Source: Amycolatopsis vancoresmycina (GTDB lineage: Bacteria; Actinomycetota; Actinomycetes; Mycobacteriales; Pseudonocardiaceae). Taken from it: a stretch of DNA of 64,000 bases. The notes under the pieces were generated by a model. That model was given only the letters and a program-made list of their open reading frames with translations, did no database searches and was not told where the DNA came from. A program made the position numbers and the translations under genes. The DNA is taken from contig NZ_JNYY01000006.1 of assembly GCF_000716785.1 (NCBI RefSeq), positions 620,001 through 684,000 on the forward strand, read 5' to 3'. This document shows positions 16,036 through 24,834 of this stretch, in pieces. Each line of letters starts with the position of its first letter. Position 1 is the first letter of the stretch.

Positions 16036-17379
16036 GTGACGCTCAGCGAGCTTCTTCCCAGCCTCGGCTGCGAAGCCGCCGATCACCTCGAGCCAGGAGT
16101 CTGGCCGCGTAGCACCCGACTCGGCGAAGACGGCGAACTGTTCTTCGCCGGTGCGCCCGTCAGCCACCTCGCCGCCCGCTTCGGGACGCCGTCGTACTTC
16201 ATCGACGAACAGCAGGTCCGTGACACCGCGCGCGAGTACCGCGAAGCGCTGCCGGACGTCGAAGTCGCGTACGCGAGCAAGGCGCTGTGTACGCGGGCCG
16301 TGCTGCGTTGGGTCGCCGAAGCGGGACTGTCGCTCGACACCTGCTCCGCCGGTGAGATCGCCGTTGCGCGCTCGGTCGGCTTCCCCGCCGAACGCATGCT
16401 GCTGCACGGCAACGCGAAGACGCCCGAGGACCTGAAGGCCGCGCTCGGCTACGGCGTGCGGCGGATCGTCGTCGACTCGCTCGACGAGATCGGCCAGCTC
16501 GGCGTGCTCGCCCACGGCGCTCAGCAGGTCATGATCCGGGTGACGCCGGGCGTCGCGGCCGGGGCGCACGCCGCCATCAGCACCGGCGCCGAAGGCCAGA
16601 AGTTCGGCTTCTCGCTCCTCGACGGCGTTCCCGACAACGTCGACGCCGCCGTCGAAGCCGTGAAGCGACAACCCGGGTTGCGGCTGACAGGGCTGCACTG
16701 CCACATCGGCTCGCAGGTTTCCCGGGTCGACCGGTACGAGGCCGCCGCGCGGCGGATGGCCGAAGTCCTGTCGCGGATCCGCGACATCCACGGCGTCACG
16801 CTGCGGGAACTCGATCTCGGCGGCGGGCACGCGGTGCCGTACGTCGGCGGCGAGCCCGCGTTCGACCTCGGCGGCTACTCGCGGCGCCTGCGCGTCGCGC
16901 TCGCCTACGAATGCGCCGCGCGCGGCTTCCCCCTGCCCCGGCTGACGATCGAGCCCGGCCGGGCGATCGTCGGGCCGGCCGGGATCACGGTCTACCGCGT
17001 GTGCGCGGTCAAGCGCGGGAGCCGCACGTTCGTCGCGGTCGACGGCGGCATGAGCGACAACGCGCGGCCGTCCCTCTACGGCGCCCGGTACACCACGCGC
17101 CTGGTGGGACGGCATTCGAAGGCGCGGCGCGTCCCGATGACCGTGGTCGGCCGGCACTGCGAAGCCGGTGACATCCTCGCCGAGGGCATCAGCCTGCCCG
17201 CCGACCTGCACGCGGGCGACCTGCTGGCCGTGCCGTGCACCGGCGCGTACCACCACTCGCTGGCGTCGAACTACAACCAAGTCGGCCGCCCGCCGCTGGT
17301 CGGCGTCCGCGGCGGCGTCGCGACGCTGCTGGTGCGCCGCGAAACCGAGGAGGACCTCAGCCGACGCGACTTGGGCTGA
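16036..17379 (+). CDS. lysA: Diaminopimelate decarboxylase
   Basis: Converts meso-diaminopimelate to L-lysine, the last step of lysine synthesis, using PLP. The 447 residues show the fold type III barrel: PLP lysine Lys82 in VAYASKAL, the HCHIGSQVS strand, the glycine-rich phosphate loop LDLGGGHA, EPGRAIVGPAG, and in the C-terminal domain GMSDNARPSLYGARY and the intersubunit cysteine of RHCEAGD. GGAGG lies upstream of the GTG at 16036. The gene stands alone rather than with argS/hom/thrC, so it may be a second copy. Its end overlaps the convergent permease gene by 23 bases. Confidence 0.9.
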   Translation: MTLSELLPSLGCEAADHLEPGVWPRSTRLGEDGELFFAGAPVSHLAARFGTPSYFIDEQQVRDTAREYREALPDVEVAYASKALCTRAVLRWVAEAGLSLDTCSAGEIAVARSVGFPAERMLLHGNAKTPEDLKAALGYGVRRIVVDSLDEIGQLGVLAHGAQQVMIRVTPGVAAGAHAAISTGAEGQKFGFSLLDGVPDNVDAAVEAVKRQPGLRLTGLHCHIGSQVSRVDRYEAAARRMAEVLSRIRDIHGVTLRELDLGGGHAVPYVGGEPAFDLGGYSRRLRVALAYECAARGFPLPRLTIEPGRAIVGPAGITVYRVCAVKRGSRTFVAVDGGMSDNARPSLYGARYTTRLVGRHSKARRVPMTVVGRHCEAGDILAEGISLPADLHAGDLLAVPCTGAYHHSLASNYNQVGRPPLVGVRGGVATLLVRRETEEDLSRRDLG

Positions 17380-18901
17380 CGATCGAGTCGCCGCCGCGCG
17401 GCACGACCCCGCGCGGCAGGCGGCGGCCGGCGAAGAACTCCCGGCAGGCGCGGTGGACCGCGAACATCAGCGGCACCCCGAGCACGATCGACACCACGCC
17501 GATCACCGCGACGCCGCCGATGCCGAACACCGTCGTCTCGCCCGCGTCCGGCCGCGCGTACTCGATCAGCGCGAACACCAGCACCGCCAGGAAGAACACG
17601 CCACCGGTGAACGGCAGCAGCCCGCGCAACACGAAGTTGCGCACGCTCGCGAAGAGCGTCCGGCGGAACACCCAGACGCAGGCCAGCGCCGTCATCGTGT
17701 ACTCGATGGCGATGGTCAGGCCGACCGCGTCCACCGAGTCGGCCAGGACGTTGTCGCTGATCAGCGCCAGGAGGACGTACACGGCCAGCGAAACGAGCCC
17801 GAACGCCCAGGTCGCCACGGTCGGCGTCCGGAACCGCGGGTGCACGCGGCCGAACACCCGCGGCAGGGCGCCGTGGCTGGCCATCGACAGCGTCGTGCGG
17901 GCCGCCGGCATGATCGTCGCCTGGCTGGTGGCCGCGCCGCTGGTCAGCACGGACACGATCAGCAGCACGCCCAGCACCTTCCCCGTCGTGCCGTCGCCGA
18001 ACACCGCGCCGCCCAGGCCGGCCAGGACGTCCTCGGAATTCGCCGCGTTCGCCAAGCCGATCCCGTCCTCGCCGACCCCGGCGAAGGCGAGCGCGGCGAC
18101 CGTCACGAGCAGGTAGTTCAGCACCAGCAGCACCGTCGAAAGCACCGCGGCCCGGCCCGGTGCGCGGCGCGGATCGGCCGACTCCTCGTTGACCGACAGC
18201 GAGCTTTCCCAGCCCCAGTAAATGAACACGGCCAGCAGGACCGCCGAAACCGCGGTGCCGGCCGATACCCCGCCCGGCCACAGCCAGTCGAGCTTCGGCA
18301 GCGACGCCTGCGGCCCGGCCGTGCCGTCGAAGACGCGGACCAGCGCGACGACCGAGAAGAGCACCAGGACGGCGAGCTCGACGCCGAGCAGGATCCACTG
18401 CGCCCGCGCGGAGACCTCGATCCCGCGGTAGCAGAGCCAGCACAGCGCGAGCAGCCACGCGGCGCCGATCGCCGTCGTCACCCACCGGTTGTCCGCCGCC
18501 CCGGACGCGCCGAACAGCAGCAGCGTGTACCGGCCGGTGAGCGCGGACTGGCTGCTCATCACCAGCAGCTGCGCGACCGTCACGACCCAGCCGGTGAACC
18601 ACCCGGCGTGCGGGCCGAACGCGCGCGCCGCCCAGGTGAAGTTGGTGCCGCAGTCGGGTTCCGCGGTGTTCAGCTCGCGGAAGGCGAACGCCACGAACAG
18701 CACCGGCACGAAGGAGAGCAGCACGAACGCGGCCGCCTTGAACCCGGTGCCCGCCAGCACGATCAGCCCGAGCGTGGCCGCGATGGAATAGGCCGGCGCG
18801 GTCGACGACATCCCGATGACCATCGACGACACCATGCCCAGCGCACCACCGCGCAATCCCTTCGCGGGAACGGCGGGGGCGAACGCCACGGCCTCCGACA
18901 T
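17357..18901 (-). CDS. APC family amino acid permease
   Basis: A 514-residue transporter with about 12 transmembrane helices. The first helix carries the broken-helix motif GMVSSMVIGMSSTAPAYS typical of the APC superfamily, followed by a conserved FRELNTAEPDCGTNFTW loop seen in the actinobacterial and archaeal members. AGGAGG lies upstream of the ATG at 18901. It is divergent from an Lrp/AsnC regulator across 262 bases, and convergent with lysA, so an amino acid (possibly lysine or a related compound) is a plausible substrate, but this is inference. Confidence 0.88.
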   Translation of the reverse strand: MSEAVAFAPAVPAKGLRGGALGMVSSMVIGMSSTAPAYSIAATLGLIVLAGTGFKAAAFVLLSFVPVLFVAFAFRELNTAEPDCGTNFTWAARAFGPHAGWFTGWVVTVAQLLVMSSQSALTGRYTLLLFGASGAADNRWVTTAIGAAWLLALCWLCYRGIEVSARAQWILLGVELAVLVLFSVVALVRVFDGTAGPQASLPKLDWLWPGGVSAGTAVSAVLLAVFIYWGWESSLSVNEESADPRRAPGRAAVLSTVLLVLNYLLVTVAALAFAGVGEDGIGLANAANSEDVLAGLGGAVFGDGTTGKVLGVLLIVSVLTSGAATSQATIMPAARTTLSMASHGALPRVFGRVHPRFRTPTVATWAFGLVSLAVYVLLALISDNVLADSVDAVGLTIAIEYTMTALACVWVFRRTLFASVRNFVLRGLLPFTGGVFFLAVLVFALIEYARPDAGETTVFGIGGVAVIGVVSIVLGVPLMFAVHRACREFFAGRRLPRGVVPRGGDSIVSPSRVG

Positions 18902-19163
18902 GCGTTGGTCCTCCTGGGTCACCGGTACGACAGAGCCGCCAGACGGTACCTGCCGCGGTGCGGTACGCGCGTCCCGCTGTGCGCGGGCGCACAAAACCGC
19001 CTCGGAAAACCTCGTGAGTTTCACCCGCAGCCACCGATTCCTCGGCTGATCGTGGCGTGTACGCCGAATCACGCGAAGCTGCCGCCGAGGGCTCGCTTTC
19101 TCGGCAGGTCTCGATACGCTGCGCACTTGACAAATCACATGCCGAAACACAGGGAGGGACGGC

Positions 19164-19640
19164 ATGGGTGACGAAACACGTGCGCGCGCGCTGGACAATA
19201 CGGACAGATCGTTGATCGCCCTGCTCCAACAGGATGGCCGCGCCTCGTTCACCGCGCTCGCCAAGGCGGTCGGGCTTTCGGAGGGAGCGGTCCGCCAGCG
19301 CGTGCAGCGGCTGCTCCGCGACGACCTGATGCAGATCGTCGCGGTGACCGACCCCGCCAACGTGGATCTGACGCGGCAGGCCATGGTCGGCATCAACGTC
19401 GACGGCGCTGATCCCCGCGACGTCGCGGACAAGCTGTCCGAGCTCGAAAACGTGCACTACGTCGTGTTGTGCGCCGGGCGCTACGACCTGCTGGCCGAAC
19501 TCGTCTGCCGGGACGACGACCACATGCTCGAGGTGCTCGGCGACGAAGTGCGCAAGATCCCGGGCGTGTCCGGGACCGAGCTGTTCGTGTACCTGAAGCT
19601 GGCCAAGCAGGACTACTCCTGGGGCCGGCTCACGGCGTAA
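19164..19640 (+). CDS. Lrp/AsnC family transcriptional regulator
   Basis: A 158-residue feast/famine regulator: helix-turn-helix FTALAKAVGLSEGAVRQRV at about 29-47 and a C-terminal RAM ligand-binding domain (about 70-150) with the beta-strand VHYVVLCAGRYDLLAELVC. GGGAGGGAC precedes the ATG. It is divergent from the APC permease gene, so it probably controls amino acid uptake and itself. The shared 262-base intergenic region contains a TTGACA at 19127-19132 but no convincing -10 partner, and no clear Lrp box that I can define. Confidence 0.88.
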   Translation: MGDETRARALDNTDRSLIALLQQDGRASFTALAKAVGLSEGAVRQRVQRLLRDDLMQIVAVTDPANVDLTRQAMVGINVDGADPRDVADKLSELENVHYVVLCAGRYDLLAELVCRDDDHMLEVLGDEVRKIPGVSGTELFVYLKLAKQDYSWGRLTA

Positions 19641-19684
19641 CGGGACCGGGGATGACGGGCCTGCACCCGCCACCCCCTGGCCCG

Positions 19685-21889
19685 CTACAGGAACCGCCGG
19701 TGCCCCGCCCGCACCGGAACGCCGGCCTCGGCGAGGCCGGTCAGCGCCGCCGGGAGCGGATCCCGGTGCAGCACCCCGAGGCGCTGCGTGGCGCGCGTGA
19801 GCGCGACGTAGAGCTCGGCCGCGCCGCGCGGGCCCGCGGCCAGGATGCGCGCGGGCTCGACGACGAGGACGGCGTCGAACTCCAGCCCCTTCGCGGCCGA
19901 CGGCGGGATCGTTCCCGGCACCCCCGGCGGGCCGATCACCACGCTGGTCCCTTCGCGGCCGGCTTCGTCACGGACGAAGTCCTCGATGGCGTCCGCGAGT
20001 TCGCCGTCCGCCACTCGTCTGGACCACGGCCGGACGCCGCACGCCCGCACCGATTCCGGCGGCCGCGCGGACGGCGCGAACCGGGCCAGCACCGCGCCCG
20101 CGACGGCCATGATCTCCGCCGGGGTCCGGTAGTTCACGGTCAGTTCGCGGTACAGCCAGCGGTCCCCGGCGTACGGCGCCAGCATCGTCGCCCAGTCCCG
20201 TGCCCCGGCCGCGGACCGGCGCTGCGCGAGGTCGCCGACGATCGTGAACGACCGGCTGGGGCACCGCCGCGCCAGCACCCGCCAGTCCATTTCGGACAGT
20301 TCCTGGGCCTCGTCGACGACGACGTGCCCGTAGGTCCAGTCCCGGTCGGCGGCCGCCCGCTCGGCGAGGTCGCGCGTGTCGCGTTCGACGAACCGCCCGG
20401 CCAGCTCCTCGGCGTCGAGGAGGTCTTCCGCGACCAGCTGGACGTCCTCGTCGAGTTCCTCCTGGTCGAGCTGCATCAGTTCCATGACGCCGGAGGCGTA
20501 CTCGGCCTCCGCTTCCGCACGACGGCGCGCCGCGGCCCGTTCCTCGGTGTCGTCCCGGCCGAGGAGATCGACCAGCTCGTCGAGCAGCGGCACGTCCGGC
20601 ACGGTCCAGACCGCGCCGTCCGCGCGGAACAGCGCCGGGTCAGCCCCGGCGGCCTCGAGGCGGCGCGGAGACTCGTACAGCGGCGCCAGCAGCGTTTCCG
20701 GTGTCAGGTACGGCCACAGCTCGTCGAGCGCGGCTTCGAGTGCTTCGTGCTCCGCGAGCTCGTCCAGGACGTCGGCGCGCAGGTCCGCCCACAGCAGGCG
20801 GTCGGCCGGGGTGAGCCAGCCTTCGCCGATCTTCGCCACGACCCGCTCGGCGACGAGCGCCACGACACGCTCGCGGAAGACCGCGCGGGCTTCGTTGTGC
20901 GGCAGCCCCGTCTCACGCGCTGCGAGCCGGGCCTGGCCCACGAGGTCGGCGTCGAGCGCCACGACGACGTCACCCAGGTCGATCGGCACCGGCTCCTCGG
21001 GCACCTCTTGGCGGTCGGCAACCGCGGCCGCCAGCACGTCGAGGATCGCCAACGAACCCTTGAGCCGCGCCACTTCCGGCTGGTCCTCGGCCGTGACGTG
21101 CAAGCCCGGAACCAGGTCGCCGGTGGTCTGGAAGACGACGTCCGACTCGCCGAGCGACGGCAGCACGCGGCCGATGTGGTCGAGGAACAGCGGACTCGGC
21201 CCGACCACGAGCACACCGCTGCGGGACATCCGCTCGCGCCGCGTGTACAGCAGGTACGCGACCCGGTGCAGGGCCACCGCGGTCTTGCCGGTACCGGGGC
21301 CGCCTTCGACGACGAGCATCCCCGCGTGGCCGAGGCGGATGATCTCGTCCTGCTCGGCCTGGATCGTCGCGACGATGTCCCGCATGCCTTCGCCGCGGGG
21401 TGCGTTGACCGCCGCGAGCAGGGCCGCGTCCCCGCGTTCGGTGTCACCGGGGCGGCCGAGGACTTCGTCGGTGAAATCGAGGACCCGGCGGCCCATCGTG
21501 TGGAACTGACGGCGGCGGCGCATGTTTTCCGGCCGCGCCGCCGTGGCGACGTAGAACGGCCGCGCCGCCGGCGCCCGCCAATCCAGCAGGAACGGTTCGT
21601 AGTCGTTTTCCGCGTCGAACAGCCCGAGCCTGCCGATGTAGCTGGTTTCGCCCGAAAGGGCGTCCAACCGGCCGAAGCACAGCCCGTTGTCGGCGACGTC
21701 CAGCCGGGCCGCCTCCCGCGACCGGCAGCGGACGTCGGTCTCCCGTTCCCCCGGCGTCACCCCGGTTTGCCCGAGTGCGCCGTGGTAGCGGGCCTGCGCC
21801 GCCGCGCGCTCGCGGTCGAGCCGCTCGTACAGCGCGGCGACGTAGGCCCGTTCTTCCCGCAATTCCTCGTCGTACCCCTGGTTTGACAA
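19685..21889 (-). CDS. helR: HelR/HelD-type RNA polymerase recycling ATPase
   Basis: A 734-residue UvrD-like motor protein of the actinobacterial HelR group, which removes stalled RNA polymerase from DNA and can dislodge rifamycins. Walker A GGPGTGKT lies at 196-203 (VVEGGPGTGKTAVALHRVAYLLY), motif II is VVVDEAQELSEMDW, motif III VGDLAQRRSAAG, and the terminal motif ELYVALTRATQRL. The N-terminal antiparallel coiled coil (1-45), which enters the polymerase secondary channel, is present. The start is a TTG at 21889 preceded by GAGGGG. I see no rifamycin-associated element upstream. The start codon overlaps a strong promoter on the opposite strand. Confidence 0.85.
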   Translation of the reverse strand: MSNQGYDEELREERAYVAALYERLDRERAAAQARYHGALGQTGVTPGERETDVRCRSREAARLDVADNGLCFGRLDALSGETSYIGRLGLFDAENDYEPFLLDWRAPAARPFYVATAARPENMRRRRQFHTMGRRVLDFTDEVLGRPGDTERGDAALLAAVNAPRGEGMRDIVATIQAEQDEIIRLGHAGMLVVEGGPGTGKTAVALHRVAYLLYTRRERMSRSGVLVVGPSPLFLDHIGRVLPSLGESDVVFQTTGDLVPGLHVTAEDQPEVARLKGSLAILDVLAAAVADRQEVPEEPVPIDLGDVVVALDADLVGQARLAARETGLPHNEARAVFRERVVALVAERVVAKIGEGWLTPADRLLWADLRADVLDELAEHEALEAALDELWPYLTPETLLAPLYESPRRLEAAGADPALFRADGAVWTVPDVPLLDELVDLLGRDDTEERAAARRRAEAEAEYASGVMELMQLDQEELDEDVQLVAEDLLDAEELAGRFVERDTRDLAERAAADRDWTYGHVVVDEAQELSEMDWRVLARRCPSRSFTIVGDLAQRRSAAGARDWATMLAPYAGDRWLYRELTVNYRTPAEIMAVAGAVLARFAPSARPPESVRACGVRPWSRRVADGELADAIEDFVRDEAGREGTSVVIGPPGVPGTIPPSAAKGLEFDAVLVVEPARILAAGPRGAAELYVALTRATQRLGVLHRDPLPAALTGLAEAGVPVRAGHRRFL

Positions 21890-21912
21890 GTTCCCCTCAC
21901 AGCGGTTAGACT
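21883..21912 (+). promoter_or_regulatory. Consensus sigma-70-type promoter, plus strand
   Basis: TTGACA (21883-21888) and TAGACT (21907-21912) are separated by 18 bases, the best housekeeping promoter seen in the window. It points away from helR, whose TTG start codon it overlaps on the other strand, and there is no plus-strand gene downstream, only the hairpin at 21923-21966. Transcription should begin near 21919. Confidence 0.6.
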
Positions 21913-21918
21913 CATATC

Positions 21919-21968
21919 AGGTTCGGCGATCGCTCCCGTTGTTTCCGGAGGGCACGCCGATTTTTTAT
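21919..21968 (+). ncRNA. Putative small RNA with intrinsic terminator
   Basis: Starting about 7 bases after the TAGACT promoter element, the sequence forms a hairpin with outer stem TCGGCG/CGCCGA (21923-21928 with 21955-21960), inner stem CTCC/GGAG, a 10-base loop, and then TTTTTT (21961-21966), a textbook intrinsic terminator rare at this GC content. Promoter and terminator together define a unit of about 48 bases lying between two minus-strand genes. It has no start codon. It could be a tiny regulatory RNA, an RNA polymerase-linked transcript, or a device limiting convergent transcription into helR. Confidence 0.4.
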
Positions 21969-21990
21969 TGTCCACCCGCTGTCAAGGGCC

Positions 21991-23808
21991 TCAGCCCAGC
22001 ATGAATTCGCGCGGGTTCAGCGGCCGGTCGGCCACCCGCACGTCACCCAGCAGCCCCGCGAAACTGCGGTCCACCTTCCCGCCGTAGGACGACGCCCCGA
22101 CCAGCCACGGACCGCCCGGATCGGCGAGCCCGACCGCCGGCGTGGCCGGGTTCCGCACCACCGGGCAGCCGTCGACGTAGACGACCGTGCGACGGCCGTC
22201 GTTGACCACGGCGACGTGCCACCACTTCTCCACCGGCAGCTCGTGGCCCCAGTTCGTCGACGTCCGGTCCTGGTTGAGCGGGTACACCGCCCACTGCAGC
22301 TCACCACCGTCCGAAAGGGACAGTGTGGCCGCGGACTCCTGCGGATCGTCGCCGGTCTTGCCGGCGGCCGCGCCGCTGCCCTGCCGGGCGAACAGGCCGC
22401 ACCAGCCGTGGTGGCCGTCCTTGAAGTTCGCCGGCAGCCAGAAGAACGCCTCGACGGTGTAGCCGCGCTCGAACTTGAGCTTGTTGATCGGCGCGGTGTC
22501 GACCGTGCGCAGGTACGCGCCGCGGCTCGGGTCGCGGCCGCCGTCGAACCGCAGGCTCGCCCGCGACGGCTGCCGCGGCGAGAACTCGCTCGAGTACTTC
22601 AGCGCGTCCGGGCCGCTGCCGGGCGCGGTGACGCGGGTGAGGTCGTTGCCGCGGCCGGTCTGGTCGCGCACGACGACGTTGTCCGGCACTACTTTGCCGT
22701 CCTGGCCGCCTTCGAAGCGCCAGTAGGCGACGGTGCCGAGGATCAGCAACTGCTTCGCCGGCCGGGCGGGCGGGACCGGCACCGGCGCGAAGGCCTTGAA
22801 CCGCTCGGCGAAGTCGATCTCCAGGCTGAAGTAGTCGGCCGCGCCGCTGCGCTCGACCTCCTGCTGCTGCAGCTCGCTCAGGTGGTCCTGCGCGGCCAGC
22901 CACGGCGAGATCGTCCGGACGTCGATCACGCCGCGCGCGAGGTCGAACTGGTAGAGCCGGACCATCGCGCTGCCGCCGTAGTAGCGGTCCTGGTAGTTGG
23001 CGAGGTGGACGTGCACGTCGTGCCCGGCGGCGTTCTTGCGGACGGTGCGCCCGGTCGGCCAGTAGTGGCCGTTCAGCGTCAGGAAGATCTGGTCGTTGCC
23101 CTGGACGAGCTCCTGCCAGACGTGCTCGCCGAACGTCGAGAACTGGGCCTGGTGGTCGTCGTCGGCCCAGACGAGCTCGTGGATGGTGAGGATCGCCGGC
23201 AGCGTCGGGTGCTGCGCGAGGACCTGCTTCGCCCAGTTCAGGCCACCCGCCGAGGGCCGCCAGTCCAGCGCCAGCAGCAGCCACTCGCGGCCGCCGCCGC
23301 GGAAGACGTGGAAGGTGTTGTAGCCGTCCTTGGACGCGCCGCGGAACGTCGGCGAGTTGCGCTGGCGCTGCGGGCCGAACGCGTCCAGGTACGGCGAGGG
23401 GCCGCGCTGGTCGTCCTTCGAGCCGTCGATGTCGTGGTTGCCCGCCAGCGTGCTGTACGGGAACCGGCGGCGGTCGAGCGCCTGGAACGACCGGCTGATC
23501 CTGGCGAACTCGTCCGCCCGGCCGTTCTGGGTGAGATCACCGAGGTGCGCGAGGAAGACAACGTTGTCGGCCGACTCGTCGAGGACGTACCGCAGCGAGG
23601 CGTCCAGCGGGGCCGCGTCACCGCGGTCCTCGTCGAACAGGTACTGCGTGTCCGGCATGACCACGAGCGTGAAACGCGGATCTTCGGCGTCCGGGCGGTG
23701 CCGTCCGGTGGCTTCGGCGGCGGGCGCGCCGAGGACGTTCGGCAGGGTCACCGCGGCGGCCACGGCGGGGGCGCCGAGGAGGAAGGTCCGGCGAGAAGTG
23801 TCAGTCAC
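21991..23808 (-). CDS. Tat-exported metallophosphoesterase with LamG domain
   Basis: A 605-residue secreted protein. The twin-arginine signal SRRTFLLGAPAVAAAVTL lies at 5-22. A calcineurin-type phosphoesterase domain follows, with MPDTQ, HLGDLTQNG, AGNHD and a later HELVWADDD/NGHYWPTG, the metal-binding sequence series of this family. After a linker (about 360-380), the C-terminal 220 residues form a concanavalin-like LamG lectin domain (YWRFEGG... WWHVAVVNDGRRTVVYVDG). The start is a GTG at 23808. The substrate may be a phosphodiester at the cell surface. The gene is upstream of helR with the same orientation, separated by the putative small RNA unit. Confidence 0.85.
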   Translation of the reverse strand: MTDTSRRTFLLGAPAVAAAVTLPNVLGAPAAEATGRHRPDAEDPRFTLVVMPDTQYLFDEDRGDAAPLDASLRYVLDESADNVVFLAHLGDLTQNGRADEFARISRSFQALDRRRFPYSTLAGNHDIDGSKDDQRGPSPYLDAFGPQRQRNSPTFRGASKDGYNTFHVFRGGGREWLLLALDWRPSAGGLNWAKQVLAQHPTLPAILTIHELVWADDDHQAQFSTFGEHVWQELVQGNDQIFLTLNGHYWPTGRTVRKNAAGHDVHVHLANYQDRYYGGSAMVRLYQFDLARGVIDVRTISPWLAAQDHLSELQQQEVERSGAADYFSLEIDFAERFKAFAPVPVPPARPAKQLLILGTVAYWRFEGGQDGKVVPDNVVVRDQTGRGNDLTRVTAPGSGPDALKYSSEFSPRQPSRASLRFDGGRDPSRGAYLRTVDTAPINKLKFERGYTVEAFFWLPANFKDGHHGWCGLFARQGSGAAAGKTGDDPQESAATLSLSDGGELQWAVYPLNQDRTSTNWGHELPVEKWWHVAVVNDGRRTVVYVDGCPVVRNPATPAVGLADPGGPWLVGASSYGGKVDRSFAGLLGDVRVADRPLNPREFMLG

Positions 23809-23887
23809 GGGCGGGAAGCTACGGGCGGCTTCCGACCGCACCGGCAACTGCTGCCGAACACGGGATGAACAGCGGTACTGTGCCCGC

Positions 23888-24280
23888 ATGAGCGGCCCGC
23901 GGGTGTTCCGGTTGATCCAGCCCGTCGACGACGTCGAAGTCGCCGTCACGTTCTACGCCGCCGTCTTCGGCGACCCCGGCGAGCGCATCGCGGTCAACCG
24001 GCACTACTTCACCTGCGGCGGTGTGGTGCTGGCCTGCGTCGAGGCGCCGCCCGAGCACCGCGAGCCCCGGCCGCAGCGGGACCCGCGGATCGTCTACCTC
24101 GCGGTCGAAGACGTCGAGGAGACGTTCGAGCGGGTGCGCGCCGCCGGGCCGCGCTGGCTCGACGACGCGATCGAGACGCAGTTCTGGGGCGAGCGGTCGT
24201 TCTACGCGGACGACCCGTTCGGCAACCCGCTCTGCTTCGTCCAGGAGGACACGCTCTACTTGGGCGGGCCGCTCGGCTGA
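23888..24280 (+). CDS. VOC family protein
   Basis: A 130-residue vicinal-oxygen-chelate protein with the typical start VFRLIQPVDDVEVAVTFYAAVFG and end FYADDPFGNPLCFVQEDTLY. The metal-ligand positions (Glu/His) are only partly kept, so an enzymatic role is uncertain; binding or sequestration of a small molecule is an alternative. Divergent from the phosphoesterase gene (79-base gap) and overlapping the 3' end of the convergent DUF6328 gene by 25 bases. Confidence 0.82.
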   Translation: MSGPRVFRLIQPVDDVEVAVTFYAAVFGDPGERIAVNRHYFTCGGVVLACVEAPPEHREPRPQRDPRIVYLAVEDVEETFERVRAAGPRWLDDAIETQFWGERSFYADDPFGNPLCFVQEDTLYLGGPLG

Positions 24281-24771
24281 GGGTCCGGGTTCAGCCGGAA
24301 CGGCATGACGAACCAGAGGATCCCGAACAGCAGCAGGCACAGCACGGCCATCACGGTCATCGCGCCCCAGCCGTAGACCACCTTGGCGATCAGCGCGACC
24401 GTCGAGGTGATCGCCAGTGCCAGGCAGACCAGCCCGGCCAGCACGAACCGGTTGCCGACGCGCAGGATCCGGTCCCGGCTGCCCGTGCGGAACAGCAGCC
24501 GGTGCCAGGCCGCGGGCGCGGTCAGCAGCGCCGTCGCCGCGACGGCGAGCGCGACCGCGGACAGGTGCAGCGCCTTCTCGAACCCGCTGGCGTCGTGGAA
24601 CCGGTCGGTGAACACGACCGACAGCAGGAAGCCGAAGAGGATCTGCACCCCGGCCTGGGCGACCCGCAGCTCCTGCAGCAGCTCGCCGACGTTGCGGGTG
24701 AGCTGCTCGTTGCGGGTTTCGCCGGTGTGTTCGGCCACCCAGGCACCATAACCGGCCCGCGGACCGGCCAC
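24256..24771 (-). CDS. DUF6328 membrane protein
   Basis: A 171-residue protein with four predicted transmembrane helices (about 43-60, 70-90, 110-132, 135-157) after a hydrophilic N-terminus containing ETRNEQLTRNVGELLQELRVAQAGVQ-type sequence, which is typical of the actinobacterial DUF6328 family. Function is unknown. A GTG at 24738 is an alternative start and would remove 11 residues. It ends in Pro-rich NPDPQPSGPPK and overlaps the convergent VOC gene. Confidence 0.75.
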   Translation of the reverse strand: MAGPRAGYGAWVAEHTGETRNEQLTRNVGELLQELRVAQAGVQILFGFLLSVVFTDRFHDASGFEKALHLSAVALAVAATALLTAPAAWHRLLFRTGSRDRILRVGNRFVLAGLVCLALAITSTVALIAKVVYGWGAMTVMAVLCLLLFGILWFVMPFRLNPDPQPSGPPK

Positions 24772-24834
24772 CGGCTGGGAAATCCGTCACTTTCTCACGA
24801 ACTCAGGCTCGGTGGCGGTCCGAAGTGGACCGGT

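Noticed and set aside
17168..19171. A 667-codon plus-strand frame after lysA
   Set aside because: It is antisense to the APC permease gene and rich in Arg, His and Gln, as expected for a shadow frame.
21883..21912. TTGACA/TAGACT as the helR promoter
   Set aside because: It is on the plus strand and points away from helR; the minus-strand TTGACA at 21980-21985 lacks a good -10 at the right distance.
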